Source: Xiphias gladius
Lineage: Eukaryota > Chordata > Actinopteri > Istiophoriformes > Xiphiidae
DNA: 64,000 bases
Assembly (NCBI RefSeq): GCF_016859285.1
Contig: NC_053414.1
Coordinates: forward strand, 13,129,517-13,193,516
Direction of reading: 5' to 3'
The notes below the pieces were generated by a model, which was given only the letters and a program-made list of their open reading frames with translations, was not told the origin of the DNA and did not search any database. Shown here piece after piece: positions 36,613 to 49,000 of the stretch (its first letter is position 1; every line of letters begins with the position of its first letter). The position numbers and the translations under genes were made by a program.

Positions 36613-36949
36613 GTATATATATATATTTGTACATGTATTGATATTATGTACTATATATACCAAAATTACTGGTGCATCATTCAGAAAAAAAGAGATGAGC
36701 TGCATTGATGCATAAATATAGCACACCTTTATTGTAGAGTTTAAACTGGTAATTTAGTTACGTTAAAGTTAAAATACATTTTTTCACGAATTTCATGTTT
36801 TTTTGTCTTTTGTCTTTGTGCTTACATGTGGCCACTTAAGTATTCACTTTCAAGTCCTGAATTCTTATATGCGGGATTTTTGAATCCAGTGTAGCTTTAG
36901 CTGCAAACAGAGCCCCAAGTCTTCCTGTTGAAGTGTACTTGGGTTTAGC

Positions 36950-37210
36950 ATCACTGAGTATATGTCAGGGCCTCCACTGCTAAGAGCCCTGGAGCCATGC
37001 ATTGATGCCACTGTGAGAGGCCTCTACCTGTCCATCACAGTGCAGTGTGGAGACGCAAATGACGGCTGGACACTGAGACAGCTGCACAGGAGAGCAGGGC
37101 TGCAGCCAAGGCAAATGAAGGGCTCTTCACTTTGCGGCCGGCATATACTTCTGGCTGTGCCAGAGAGAAACGGCTCTCTCCAAACAAAGACAAACAAATT
37201 AGACATTTGA
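36950..37210. other. GC-richer island of unknown nature
   Basis: About 260 bases of balanced-composition sequence stand out inside AT-rich intergenic DNA, open in one plus frame for 82 codons. No splice pair, Kozak context or family similarity is visible. It could be a conserved non-coding element, for example a foxe1 enhancer, or an old repeat. Confidence 0.25.
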
Positions 37211-37486
37211 ATTTGAACACTTGACTTTAACCATTTGGCGGCTGCACATATACAGATGGCAGGTGTCTTTTAGTACTAATAGAAGATAATAATTTCTTTA
37301 ACGGTTGCTGCAGTAGACAGGGAATCGCAAAGATTATGGTTCATATAATATGTGTATTAAAGGAAATATAACTGGTAAAAACTTTACAACACTTTTCTTT
37401 GAATTAAGTTATAAAAGACATTTAAAAGATAAAAAAACTAAAAAAAACCCACCATTTTAACTTTTATTTATTTAGCCATTAACAAA

Positions 37487-38665
37487 TACACTCACGAGCA
37501 CTTTATTAGGAACAACTGTTCACCTTTTTATTTATGCAATTATCCAATCAGCCAATCGTGTGGCAGCAGTGCAATGCATAAAATACAGATACAGGTCAGA
37601 AGCTTCAGTTAATGTTCACATAGAAAGTCAGAATGGAGGAAAATGTGAACTCAGTGACTCTGACAGTGGCATGATTGTTGATGCCAGGCAGGCTGGTTAG
37701 AGAATTTCTGAAAATTGCTGATCTTGTGGGATTGTCACGTACAACAGTCTCTGGAGTTTACTCAGAGTGGTGCCAAAAAAGAAATAACATCCAGTGAGCG
37801 GCTGTTCAGTGGACTGAAATACCAGAGCAGAATGGCCGGACTGGTTGGAGCTGACAGGGAGGCTACAGTAACTCTTTACAGCTGTGTTGAGCAGAAAAGC
37901 ATCTCAGAGTACACAATACGTCAAACTTTGGGGTTGGATGGGCTACAACAGCAAGCGACCATGTCGGGTTCCACTCCTGTCAGCCAAGAGCAGAAATCTC
38001 AGGCTGCAGTGGGCACAGGCTCACTATAATGGGACATTTAAATAGTGGTAAAATGTAGCCTGGTCTCATGAAACGTCATTTCTGCTGAGGCACGTAGATG
38101 TTAGGGTCAGAATTTGGCGTCAAGAGCATGAATCCATGGATCCAAGCTGCCTTGTGTCAAAAGTCCAGGCTGGTGGTGGTGGTGGTGGTGGTGTAATGGT
38201 GTGGGGGATGATTTCTTGGCTCACTTTGGGCCTCTTAATACCAAACAATCATGGTTTTAAATGTAGCAGCGTATCTGAGTATTGTTGCTGACCATGTGCT
38301 TCCCTTTATGGCCACAATTTACCATCTTCTAAAGGCCACTTCCAGCATGATAATGCACTATGTCACAAAGCAGTAGTCGTCTCAAACTGGTTCCATGAAC
38401 ATGACAGTGAGTTCAGTTTACTTCACCAGTCAGCAGATCTGAATCCAATAGAACACTTTTGGGATGTGATACAGCGGGAGATTCAAAGCATGAATGTGCA
38501 GCTGATAAATCCACAGAAATTATTATGTGCAGCAGAATCTCAAAGTAAAGTTTCCAACATCTTGTGGAATCCATGCTACAAAGGACTGAGGCTGTTTTGA
38601 GAGCAAAGGGAGGGTCTACCCAGTATTACTATGGTGTTCCTAATAAAGTACTTGCTGAGTGCATA
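37487..38665 (+). mobile_element. near full-length but dead Tc1/mariner element
   Basis: Both terminal inverted repeats are visible: TACACTCACGAGCACTTTAT at the left and, at the right, the complement of AATAAAGTACTTGCTGAGTG ending in TGCATA. About 1.18 kb, the usual length. Inside, a broken plus-strand DDE transposase reads in pieces: VMVWGMISWLTL, FQHDNALCHKAVVVSNWF and SADLNPIEHFWDVIQREIQS. Many stops and shifts are present. A (GGT)n patch at about 38172-38193 encodes the Gly run before VMVWG. Confidence 0.85.
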
Positions 38666-39210
38666 TCAAATTACATAATCATATTGAAATTGGAGACATT
38701 TCCTCCTTATAGTAAGGATGTGTTTTGTTCATAAACTCTGGATCAGTATGTTACTTGTTGAAAATATCGTTACCAATAGCTCATCATCCAGAAACTTCTT
38801 AAGTCGCGTTTTAAGATATGGTTTTTAATTTGGTATCTTTGAAAGGTTTAATTGGAAATCAATTTTTTGAAGTGAGTGAGCTAAGTATTTCTTGATTCAA
38901 AATATTTAGGCAACTAATTTTGAAATAGCAGAGATCAAATTCACAAGCAAAGTCTTTGTTTAACTACTGTAATGTGTATTTATATAAGTCATGCATTTGG
39001 GGACTTAATTTTTAAAAGCCTTTTTAGAAAAAAATAATTAATTAAGTGAGTACTTAAGCTTATAAAAATATCCTAAACATATCTCTGAAAGTGCATAATA
39101 GTCCTTAAAATGCACCCTATCTTTTTAAATTACATCCTATCAATCATTTTAGTACAAAAGGTTTCCTGAAGCTGTTCGTTTCTGTTTTTAAATTTGAGTC
39201 TACCGCTGTA

Positions 39211-39256
39211 TGTGTGTTTGTGTTTGTGTGTGCGTGTGTGCGTGTGTGTGTGTGCG
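39211..39256. repeat. imperfect (GT)n microsatellite
   Basis: TGTGTGTTTGTGTTTG followed by TGCGTGTG units; intergenic. Confidence 0.85.
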
Positions 39257-39719
39257 CCCTGACCCATTCAGGCCACTGTGGAGAAAGTGAAGGCTTCTTG
39301 TTTGCATTAGCAGCTGCAGGGGCTTGGTGAGGATGCAAAGTCCTGAGTTGAGTTGAGTTGCTCCAAACCCAGGCCAGTTTACATAACTGAAGCACTGCAC
39401 TGCCCAGGAAACCTGCCGTTAAATCACAGTGTGTGCGAGTGTGTTTGTGTGTGTCTCTCATAAGCATGTTGACTGATTGAAGAATAAGTATGTGGATTTG
39501 TGTAATATAAGAAAGAGTTAGTCTCAGCAAGAAGTCTGGTACCATGGTGGAGTGAAGACGTCAACTCCAGCTCTCTCACCTGTTTCGATATTTATTAACT
39601 TAAATCATCAAGCCATCTCTACGAAACACGCACTTATTCTGTATGAGAGTTTGTTGTGAAACTTGGTAAATACCTCGACCTCATGACAAGTGGATAGCCC
39701 AGCACAAGAGCAATGAAAC

Positions 39720-40260
39720 CGAACAGACTCAGTACTAGCGATATCCAAACCCCATGGCTAGTCACTGGCGAAATTACAGAGACTAATGCTAGGCCTAACC
39801 TACAACTTAGCTGTGATGATTCGAAGGGGATGCTCAGTGCTATGAGAGATGAAATCCTTTCTTAGCTCTGAAGCACAGTCGGCACACTTCAGTCCACAGT
39901 CTCCTCTCAGGTAGTGAAAATCCAATAGATGGATGGATCGCAGAGTTGCCATACTGGAGCACTCCCATTGTGAACCTCAAGGCTGAGAACGCAAAGCTTC
40001 ATGCTCGTCTGGATGACCTGGAAAACAGATCACACTGACAGAACATTAAAGGTTCTCGGTCTCCCAGAAAAAATTGAAGGCAGCCACACTCCCTCCTTCA
40101 CAGAAGCCTTCCTGGTTGAGGTCTTTGGGGAGGACAGCTTCTCTCGTAAACCAGAAATTGACCTTGCTCATTGTACTGGTGGCCCCCATGAGCCATGATT
40201 GTACGCCTGCAGCGCTACCGGAGAAAAGAAATTATTCTGTGCCTATCCTGGGGGTGAGTG
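39720..40260 (+). mobile_element. degenerate L1-type LINE ORF1 fragment
   Basis: Reading plus with frame breaks gives LKAENAKLHARLDDLENRS, then NIKVLGLPEKIEGS, VEVFGEDSF, PEIDLAH and RLQRYRRKE. This is the coiled coil plus RNA-binding domain pattern of L1 ORF1 (transposase_22 family). It has stops and shifts and no ORF2 is seen next to it, so it is a 5'-located relic. Confidence 0.65.
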
Positions 40261-42420
40261 GGGCAGGTGACATATCACAGGGCGGAGATCAGCCTTTAAC
40301 CGGACCTAAGCATTGACCTAGAGTGGAAGAGAGCTGCTTTCAACCCAGTGAAGAAATAGCTTCGAGAGGCTGGCTTGAAATATTCCTTTGCATATCCTGC
40401 AATGTCCTGGTTCATATTCAGTGGGTCCAGAAAGGAGATCAAGTCACCGCAGGATACTCTGTCTTCATTAAGGCTAACATTATTAAAATGTTTGAGGGGC
40501 TGAATGATGTGGGGAGCAAAGATATGCCCATGCTGGAGGAATTGGCTGGAACAACTGTTTGGCTACCTGTCCTATCCATGGGGTGCAGACTGACCATTGC
40601 AATGTAGGAGAACATTTCCTCGTTGCCATCTCGATCACAGCCTGTGAGTTGTGCTTCTGTGTCAAACTATTGCCAATAATAAAATCTAGCCTTAGACACA
40701 AATCTGCTATGCCCAGCCTCCTCTATTACTATTGGGCTAGTAACACCCAGAAGGTTGTCATGCATTTCCAATGCAGCTCACTTCAGCATGCACCTGAATG
40801 GGTGAAGATAGAATCATATAATCTTCCTTTTTCCTTCTTAGTCACTTTCCCCACTACCACTGGTAATTAACACATCATAAAACATTCCAGTTATAGCTCA
40901 CACAATCAGAATAGATCTCAATTTAGGAAACAATTTGAACTGCAAAAATCCCGTAATGGTACCTATTATGCCAAACCACCTCTTTTCCCCAGCCAAGTTA
41001 TATCTGTCTTTTTGAGCATGGCATGTAAATGGAATTTGAGTTGTTAAAGATTTATACCTTGGTGGGTTATTCACATCATTCAATCAAACGGCAGGAAAAT
41101 CTAACCTACCCGCCTCTCATTTCTACTGTTATTTACAGTTTAGGCATTTTGTAGAGAAGAGCTACCATCATTTCCCTTGGATAGTCCTGGCGACAGCAAT
41201 AGATATTCTTTTAGCCACAAATGCGAGTCTCAGGGGTGCCACACTAGCTAAAATGAATCCTCAGTCTATGGCTAGAATTTTATAACCCTCTGGGAACAAG
41301 ATTTTGGCACACTTTTCAATAATAATCTGTGGAATGCAGAATCCACAGAATCTGCATTCAAATCACTCTCTCTGCGGCTGAGTTTGGTTGTGATCTCTCT
41401 GCCATCATTTATACATGGTTGTTGTTGAATTATTCACTCATTTCAGCTTGACCTACATTTCATTTTCAATCAATGAAAGTAATGTGTAACTCCTGTCTGT
41501 CATGCAATGCATTCAGTGAAGCGGCCGGGGCCTACACTAGAACTCGCCAATGTAGTGTGGGCATTTTCACTCATTTCTGACATTGTATAGACAAACTGAT
41601 GAATAAATCAGTTGAGAAAATAACAGGCAGGCTATTCATTAATGAAAGTAACTGTTAGTTGCAGCTAAAGTCTACAGACATACGGTCTCAAAATTCATGT
41701 AAACAAAAGTCCCTTTCATGCCAACACAATACCTTGACCAAAATAATGAGAATAAACTACCACTTTACTCAAATTATCCATGTTTCAGTCACTATTCATA
41801 AGCAGCTGTGGATCAGGTTGTCTTTTTAAGGGGTGAGTCTCCCCTTACCTCTTACCTGATAGAAACAGCATCTGTATCAGAGCTCACAATTATAGTCATG
41901 CGTGGTTGCAAATGTCAGTTAGGGTCTGTTAGGATCTATGTTTCAACACCTCATAGATGTCTCAGCCTGCACAGGGCCCAGGTAGCCGCACATACACATT
42001 TTTACCTGCAACCTGAAAAGAACCTCAGTTGCACAATAGGATCGCATGTTAGGATGGTTAAACGGTAGAAGTCAAGCACCATCCTCTTTATTTTGTTCTA
42101 CTTCATTAACACTGATTCATTTCTGTCTGTGCATCTATGCTGTCTGACAGAGAGGCAGAGAGGAGGGTAGAGGGGGAAGAGTCAGAGGAGATGTGTTGTT
42201 ACCACACAGAGCTCTTGTGGTTTTGGCAAAAAATATTTCCATTGAAATGAACCTTTTGCTTTCTTTTCTCGAGATGTGCGGTACAGCTCATTCTCTGTGT
42301 GGGCGTGTGATGGCAGGCAATCCAGTCAACAAAGTGATGTCATTTAAAATCAGGCATTTTTTCAAAAATTCAACCTTTTTTGAGACATGGGCCACTTTCT
42401 TGCTCAGAGTTAGATGAATA
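40260..42420. other. intergenic DNA, nothing recognised
   Basis: AT-rich sequence. Several open frames of 60-100 codons occur but none has similarity, codon bias or splice sites that I can support. The first few hundred bases may be a continuation of the L1 relic. Confidence 0.4.
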
Positions 42421-42429
42421 TGTTGATGC

Positions 42430-42905
42430 CAATCTCAAGTCTGTTCGGTAAATACGAAACTACTGCCAGCAGCTGGTAATTTTAGCTCACCACAACAACT
42501 GGAAACAGGGGAAACAGGAAACGGCTAGCCTGCCCATGTCCAACGGTAACAACTGCCTACTAGCACTTCTAAAGCTCACAGATTAACATGTTATGTCTTG
42601 TTTGTGTAATCCGAGAGAAAATAGTAAGAGATAACCCCACATGTAACCCCAGCAAAAACACAACAAAATACAAATGAGATAAAACATGTAGGATAGTGAG
42701 CTTGTAGGTGGATTTTGTTACTTTTGGAGAGAGTCTGGCTAGCTGTTTCCCCCTATTTACATTCTTTGTGCTAGGTTAAGCTAACCAGCTGCTGGCTGCA
42801 GCTTTATATTTTAATGTACAGACATGAGAATGGTATCGATCCTCGATTCTAACTCTTGGCAAGAAAGTGAACGAGTATTTCCCAAAATGTTGAACTATTC
42901 CTTTA
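42430..42905. repeat. interspersed repeat, 'TTTCCCAAAATGTTGAACTA' family, copy 1
   Basis: Its end (GCTGGCTGCAGCTTTATATT ... GAACTATTCCTTTA) closely matches the end of the block at 58200-58510 (GCTGGCTGTAGCTTCGTATT ... GACTATTCCTTTA). Both also share the preceding GTGGATTTTGTT / GCAGATTTTGTT region. Two copies in one window show an interspersed family. It is non-coding. Confidence 0.55.
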
Positions 42906-43079
42906 GAGCAGATGAAGACAACGACGACGACGCCGACAACAACAACAGCAAGAACAACAACACAAGAGCAATTACACACCCAAAAACTGGTCATCTTAGA
43001 TGTAGCTACAGTAAAAAGATACAACAACAAGTTGGAAGCACTGCCTTAACGAGACAAATTTACCAGTGCATATAGCGTT

Positions 43080-45057
43080 TAACTTAATTTATTACATGGT
43101 CTCTTGTCTGTGTGAGCAAGGCACCTTGCCAAAACCGTGTCCCTATTATCGCATCAATAATTGGGAATTCATTTTTTAAATCTTCTGTATTAACTGGATT
43201 ATAATCGCTGCTTCAGTCACATGTATTGAAATTGTTCAGTGGTGCACAACAAGGCTTTTGTGTGTCATTCCTGACAAGCTTTCACCGCCACCTAAATCCT
43301 CTGATTCCTAAGCAGGAAGATACAGGTATTCATCCAGCTTCCACCATATCCTTGAGCACAGTGTTGTGTTTTCTCGGCTGTCAAACTCCTGACATGTCTT
43401 TTTAAGCTTGGCAGATGAAGCACTTGTGGAAAGGGCCTTGGCTCTCAAAATGCATCTTTGTCCCCGTATGATGTTGAAAATGTGCATTTCGTTTTGATAT
43501 GAAGAGACGATTTATTTTTATAAAAAGGAATCATAAACAGTAAGTAGATTTTGTAAAAAGGATAAGTAATACCTCCTCAAATGATAGAACTGCAATTTCA
43601 CTAGAGTCCAACCTTGGTGGCTTGTGACCCTTCAACTTAACTTCATTGTAGCAGAGGGGAAATTTGTCTTGTAGCCAGATTAACCATACAACACCCACAG
43701 ATATGTAAGCATTGCATATATAAAACATAATAAAATACATAAGACCTTATTAAACAACAAGCATAATAAAATTGATCTTTTCACAAGTTATTTTTAATAG
43801 TCATTAAGGTTAATTTGTTATTTTTAGTTTTAGGTTACACTTTCTAATCACAGTTTCTGCCTGGATAACTAAAGCTCCTTCCACTTAAGAGAGAGGACAC
43901 ATGCAACGGCAATGGTGACACTACATCTCCATGCATGACTTGACTGACAGACTCAAGCATGACCACTCAAAAAGAATGTGACGCCGAGCAGTCCACTTGT
44001 GAATGTACGTGTATGAGAGAGAGAGCGAAAGAGGTTGCTGTGTATTGTGTGTTGTAGGTCTCATGCACACCTGTATCTGGGCTGTGCGGCGGGAAGCTGC
44101 CCTTCTGACTCAGCCTTGCATGGTAATTGGCCAAGTAAGACAGGGAGCGAAATCTAGACTGGTATGCTGTTTCTCTCAGTGCCACCTGTGTGTCTGTTAC
44201 TGTGGGATTTGTACCTCCTCCATCACTGACACGTATGGATTATGTGTACTTAAGGCAAAAAGCCAATACAAGCCAGATCTTGTGTGCAAGCAATCAGGCC
44301 CTCAAACACAACATATCTTTGCCTTTGTGGATGGAATGATCTAAAGATCTGCTACCAATAAAATTGCTGTAATTAGACTTGAAAAAGAAAGTTATTTCAA
44401 TGTAACCCCTCCATTTTAAATGTAATGGATTTATTAAGATACACAGAGACACCCTGAAGCGGTATTGTCTTAAAAACAGTTTTTTAAGATTGTGGGTTTA
44501 TTCTCCAGGCGCTCGGTGGGTTGGATGATAAGTGGTCTTTGCGGTTTCGTTCTGAGGTACCCTGGGCTTTAGCTTGGCACAGACAGACGAGCTCAGGTGT
44601 AACGAGAGGTTAAAGGTTGGTCAACTGTTGTGGAAATATTATGAACGTGTGAGCGAGTCAGAGAGAGAGAATAGGAAATACTGTTGAACAATGCTGATAA
44701 TCTCCCTAATCAGAAACCTACTCATCTGGATTTCTCTCTTTGCAGGTGCGGGTAGAAGTCTGCTCCAAAAGAGGATACTTTCCTTTTCTTTGTTTAGCAT
44801 TCACCAATGTTGGAATCTTCTATTCAGCATCTATGCTGTCAGGGGGTTTATATTAACTTACATAACATACTGTATGTCTATTATTATTCATATATAGAAT
44901 AACTGGGATGGAAGCAGGGAGGTAATTGAAAAAGTTCCTACTAACAGTGTGCCTGTGGGAAACCTTGTATTCAAAGAGATTAAAAGCCTGATTAGTAATC
45001 CAAATATCCACAAATCAAACACATTTAAAGCTCATATGATACAGTCATAAACAGATT
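43080..45057. other. intergenic DNA, nothing recognised
   Basis: No exon, RNA gene or clear repeat that I can name. Confidence 0.4.
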
Positions 45058-45183
45058 TAATAGACTGGCGACGTGTCCAGGTTGTACCCTGTCTTTCGCC
45101 CAGCGTCAGCTATGATTGGCTCCAGCCCCACCGCGGCCCTCAAAGGATAAGCCATATAGCTAATGAATGGATGGATGGATAAA
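45058..45183 (+). mobile_element. 3' tail of a non-LTR retroelement with (ATGG)n end
   Basis: The sequence CTGGCGACGTGTCCAGGTTG, then GGCTCCAGCCCCACC, then a run of ATGGATGG units is the familiar 3' end of fish L2/CR1-type LINEs or SINEs. The body is absent, as expected for 5' truncation. Confidence 0.6.
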
Positions 45184-46689
45184 CAGATGTAATGTATGGA
45201 GAAGGATTTCATCAGATGGTCTGTAGTTAAAGGATAATTTCAGTTTATTACAACTTGAGTCTTACTGTTGTAGGTTTGGCAACCTTTGCGGTAATGATAA
45301 CATTTTTTGAAGTTAATCACTGAGATCTGCGGAGAAAAAAGAAAAGAAAAGAAGGGGCAGTAAAAACGAGGCATAAGAGTTTTAAACAAACCCCCAGTTC
45401 AGCCAAACTTATCTGGAAGAGAAAAATAAAATGTAAACTACAGTGTTTACTGTAAAGGATGCTTACTCTTTAAAGGAGACAAAAGGCCGGATCAGTAGTG
45501 AATCTAGAGCTGAAGCAGAGATAAAGGAGGCAACAGAACCAGAAAATGTGCAAAGACGATGGCACACAGGGGGTTTAACGTGTTGCATTAACAAAGGTGA
45601 AAAGATAAGGACCAGGTCTTGTTGTTCTGGATTCTTTCAGAAAATAGACTTTATTTTTATTTTTATGTCTGGGTGTTTTAAGTGAGTGATGTAGAGGTAA
45701 ACCCAAGTCAGCCAGAGTCAGACACAGAGAGACTGTCCTATCAGTCAAACAGGCCTGAAAGCTGCAGGTAGACTCCTTAAATTATAAATGCTCAAATTAC
45801 AAAAAAACAAGGCTTTGAATTGTGTGTGTATGTGTCATTGGGTTTGCACGCTTGTGTGCACATACGCACGAATTTGTGTGTATGATTTGGGCTGTGCTTG
45901 CAGGTTGATAAACTCAAGTACTTACTCTCTGTCATGCATAGAGAGGTTTTTGGCTGCACAATGCTAGAGTAATGGGTGTGACTGTCTCCGGGATTAAAGT
46001 AGGAGAATAGATCAAGAAACGGACAGGTTCCACTGCCTGGCTCGCTGAGACCCCTCCTTAGCAAATGAGCGGGGAAATCCTGACACTCTTTAAAGTCACA
46101 GGATCTGCAGCAGTAGAAGTTACATTTAGTTTTTTTTTTTTTTAGGTCTGAGTGGACGTTAAATGTAAATTCCACTTTTGAATGCAACGGGTTTGAGCCT
46201 GTTCCCACTTGTAAATCAGAGCTGATGAAAAACCTTTAAAAAAAAAAAAAAATAAAATTCTGATTTCTTTCCTTCCTCAGGCTAATTGATTTGTTTGTGT
46301 ATCAACTTTTTGTTTGGGACACAATTTGAATGGACTGATGTATTTGCACACCAAATGTTGTCCCATTTTACTGTTTTGCATGCTGTGCGGCTGGCCCTGA
46401 ACCTGGCGCCATTTGTCATGAAAGCCCTTCTCTCTTGTTCACTGTTGGCTCACACTCACAAGAAGCTTTTAGGAGCTAAACCACAGTGGAGAATTTATGA
46501 CCAAGAATAGCAGGACTGCCAAAAAAAACTTGTTTTTTCATAAATAGCTTGGTGTAGTGGAGGGTTAGTCAGTTATTGCTCTTATTTTCGTATTATTATG
46601 CATAAAATGTATCCACATTATACACATTATTGTACAGTATAGCAGCTGCTTTGATATTTTTACACACTTGTTTGGGTATTTCTAAGAAG

Positions 46690-46970
46690 TCTTGCTCATA
46701 GAGCCAAAACTATTTGTTCATTTATTGATCAGTTGATCGATAGCAAAATAATCAGAAACTATTTTGATAATTGAATAATTGTTTTAGCCGTTTTTTAAGC
46801 AAAAATGGCAAACATTTGCTGCTTCCAGCTTCTTAAATGTGAGGATTTAACGCTTTTCCTCGTTGTAAATTACAGTAAACTGAATATCAGTTTGAAGACC
46901 TCACCTTGGCACCTTGGCTTATGGGAAATTATAACAGGTGTTTTTTCTTTCTCACCACCACCACCTTATA
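46690..46970. repeat. interspersed repeat family, copy 4
   Basis: TTATTGATCAGTTGATCGAT, AATAATTGTTTTAGCC and the following GCTTCTTAAATGTGAGGATT region follow the pattern of the copies at 10.3, 26.2, 26.6 and 62.1 kb. Confidence 0.45.
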
Positions 46971-46999
46971 TAGACAAAATGATTCAGTTCAATTCAAAT

Positions 47000-48540
47000 T
47001 AAATAATCAAATAAACTACACTGGCACTCAGTAGAGCGCATACCTCTGCCAAGGCCATTATCAAAGAAATTTGCACCAGACAGGTTCTTCTCTGTGCCCA
47101 TTCCCCATTTTTCCACCAAGTCTGGTTCAAACGAGTAGTTTTTGCGTAATCCTGCTGACAAACAAACAGACACAGGTGAAACCGTCTTAAATTCAATTTG
47201 AGTCAAAGGTTTAATGCCACTATTTTGTAAAGTCTCTTTTTCATCACTTCCCATGAAACATAGAGGATATAATCTTTACATGTTTTAAGAATTTTGCTAA
47301 TTTGTTCACTCTTGCATTTACATCCTCACATTGTTTGTGAGTGACAGGCAAAGATCCTTAGGACAGACGACAAACAAATTGTTCCTTTTGTCACCTAGAC
47401 ATCATTATGCACAAGTGAGAGAGATAACGTCTCCAGAAAGTGTAGACAGCTATGAAAGAAATACTTGTTATTTGTTAATTTGTCGGATTAATTTAATTAT
47501 TAAACAAAAATTGTTTTATCAGCCTTAAAGAACTGCTGACCTGCCTAAAATAATGTAAATGTGCAGGATTTTCCAGGTCTTAAAATGTTTTGGTAATACT
47601 GGTTCCCTTCCATTGATGCTAATTAAGCTTAATTAAACTGACTTGAAATTAAATTAAACTACTAAAATTAAGATGATGTTGTTGATGAAGCTCTGCCTCC
47701 ATCCTTATGGAGCCTTATCATCCCTTTTAACCCTATAATTCAACATCCACCCTTTGAGCACCGGTCCACACCAAGATGAAGCCTGATGAAGAGGGTTGAG
47801 GTCTGACACACTCGGCCCACAGTTTGGTGAATCTGAAACGATGTTGACCATCATTGGGACTAAAAATGGAAGATTTTTTAAATATATTTCCTATATTTTC
47901 ACACACACGGAGATGCTCTCTCTTTTGGATTTCAGTGTCTGAGCCTGAGCGACACGCACCCTCACAGGGGACAGAGCTGGCGCTGGAGGTGAATCCAGAG
48001 CTGGAAACACACTCAGACCTGACAGACAAGCATGGCGTCAGACCCCCAGAGACCATCACGGTATGATTAACAAATATGCAAGAATGAACACACACACACA
48101 CACACACACGCACACACATAAAATACCTCCTCCCTGTTGACACTTCCATGCTTCTTTCGGTCCCTGCCTCCTCTCTTTTCTCTCCCTCTCTCTGCTGCCG
48201 CCACCATATAGCTGCCTGACCTGTCTTACTGCCTCGTTTGTCATCTCCAATCACTTGCTCTTTGAGCGGCTCTGACAGACAGGGGTATTAGCTGCCTCTG
48301 TGTGGTGTTGAGAGCTCGGCTTTCCTGCTGAATAGAGAAACTATGTATGAACGCCACAGAAAAACATGTAATGACACACACTGGCGCACTCCCACCAACA
48401 GCTGCTCCTCAGAGTGCATGAGTGTGATTGTGCATGTGTGAGTTTATTTTCTTTTTTTGTCGTTAGGTCTCCTCCATTTTACTTTACTTTTTTACTTTTT
48501 TTTCTCCGGTGTGTGTGTTTTTAAGTGTGTGTAACTGGAC
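47000..48540. other. intergenic DNA with an (AC)n microsatellite at 48088-48118
   Basis: A CA run interrupted by one G lies at 48088-48118. A 173-codon minus frame (48254-47733) exists, but its middle is the translated microsatellite and it has no supportable similarity, so I do not call a gene. Confidence 0.5.
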
Positions 48541-48544
48541 ACAA

Positions 48545-49000
48545 GTGTAGAAACCAGTGGAGGAAGAAGTATTCAGATCATTTACTTAGGTAAAAGTAGC
48601 AATCAACTACCAAACTGTGAAAATACTCCATTACAAGTAAAAGTCAATGTTATGTGATCCTTATTATTAGTATTGTTATTATCATTATTAATATTATTAT
48701 TGCTAACATAACTGCAGCTAAAGTAAGCTATTTTCTATACTGTCTATACTGAGTAGTTTTATCAATAACAATGCATCATATTTTATAAGCCCCTCATATG
48801 TTTGTATGTGAAATGTTTTGTAAAGTCACTACTACTTAAAGATGTTAAATAAATGCAGTGAAGTGAAAAATACAAAACATTTTTTGTAGTGGAATAGACG
48901 GTCAATGTGTCAAGTAATGTACTGTACAGGAGTCTAATTTTTACTTAAGTACAGTACTTGAGTAAATGGACTTAGTTACTTTCCACCGCTGGTAGAAACT
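48545..49000. mobile_element. hAT-type MITE copy 2 with terminal inverted repeats
   Basis: It starts CCAGTGGAGGAAGAAGTATT and ends with the complement-like TTACTTTCCACCGCTGG. It contains ATTTACTTAGGTAAAAGTAG and TTTACTTAAGTACAGTACTT. About 450 bases and no coding. Related sequence (TTTTACTTCACCAAATTTAT) continues at 49090-49150, so a second fragment may abut it. Confidence 0.65.

Noticed and set aside
39144-39545. 133-codon minus open frame
   Set aside because: Its repeated Thr-His part is the GT microsatellite; otherwise no similarity.
45792-46208. 138-codon minus open frame
   Set aside because: No recognisable domain, contains low-complexity Lys and Thr-His runs, no splice sites.
47733-48254. 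173-codon minus open frame
   Set aside because: Its core is a translated CA repeat (CVRVCVCVCV). No splice support or similarity.
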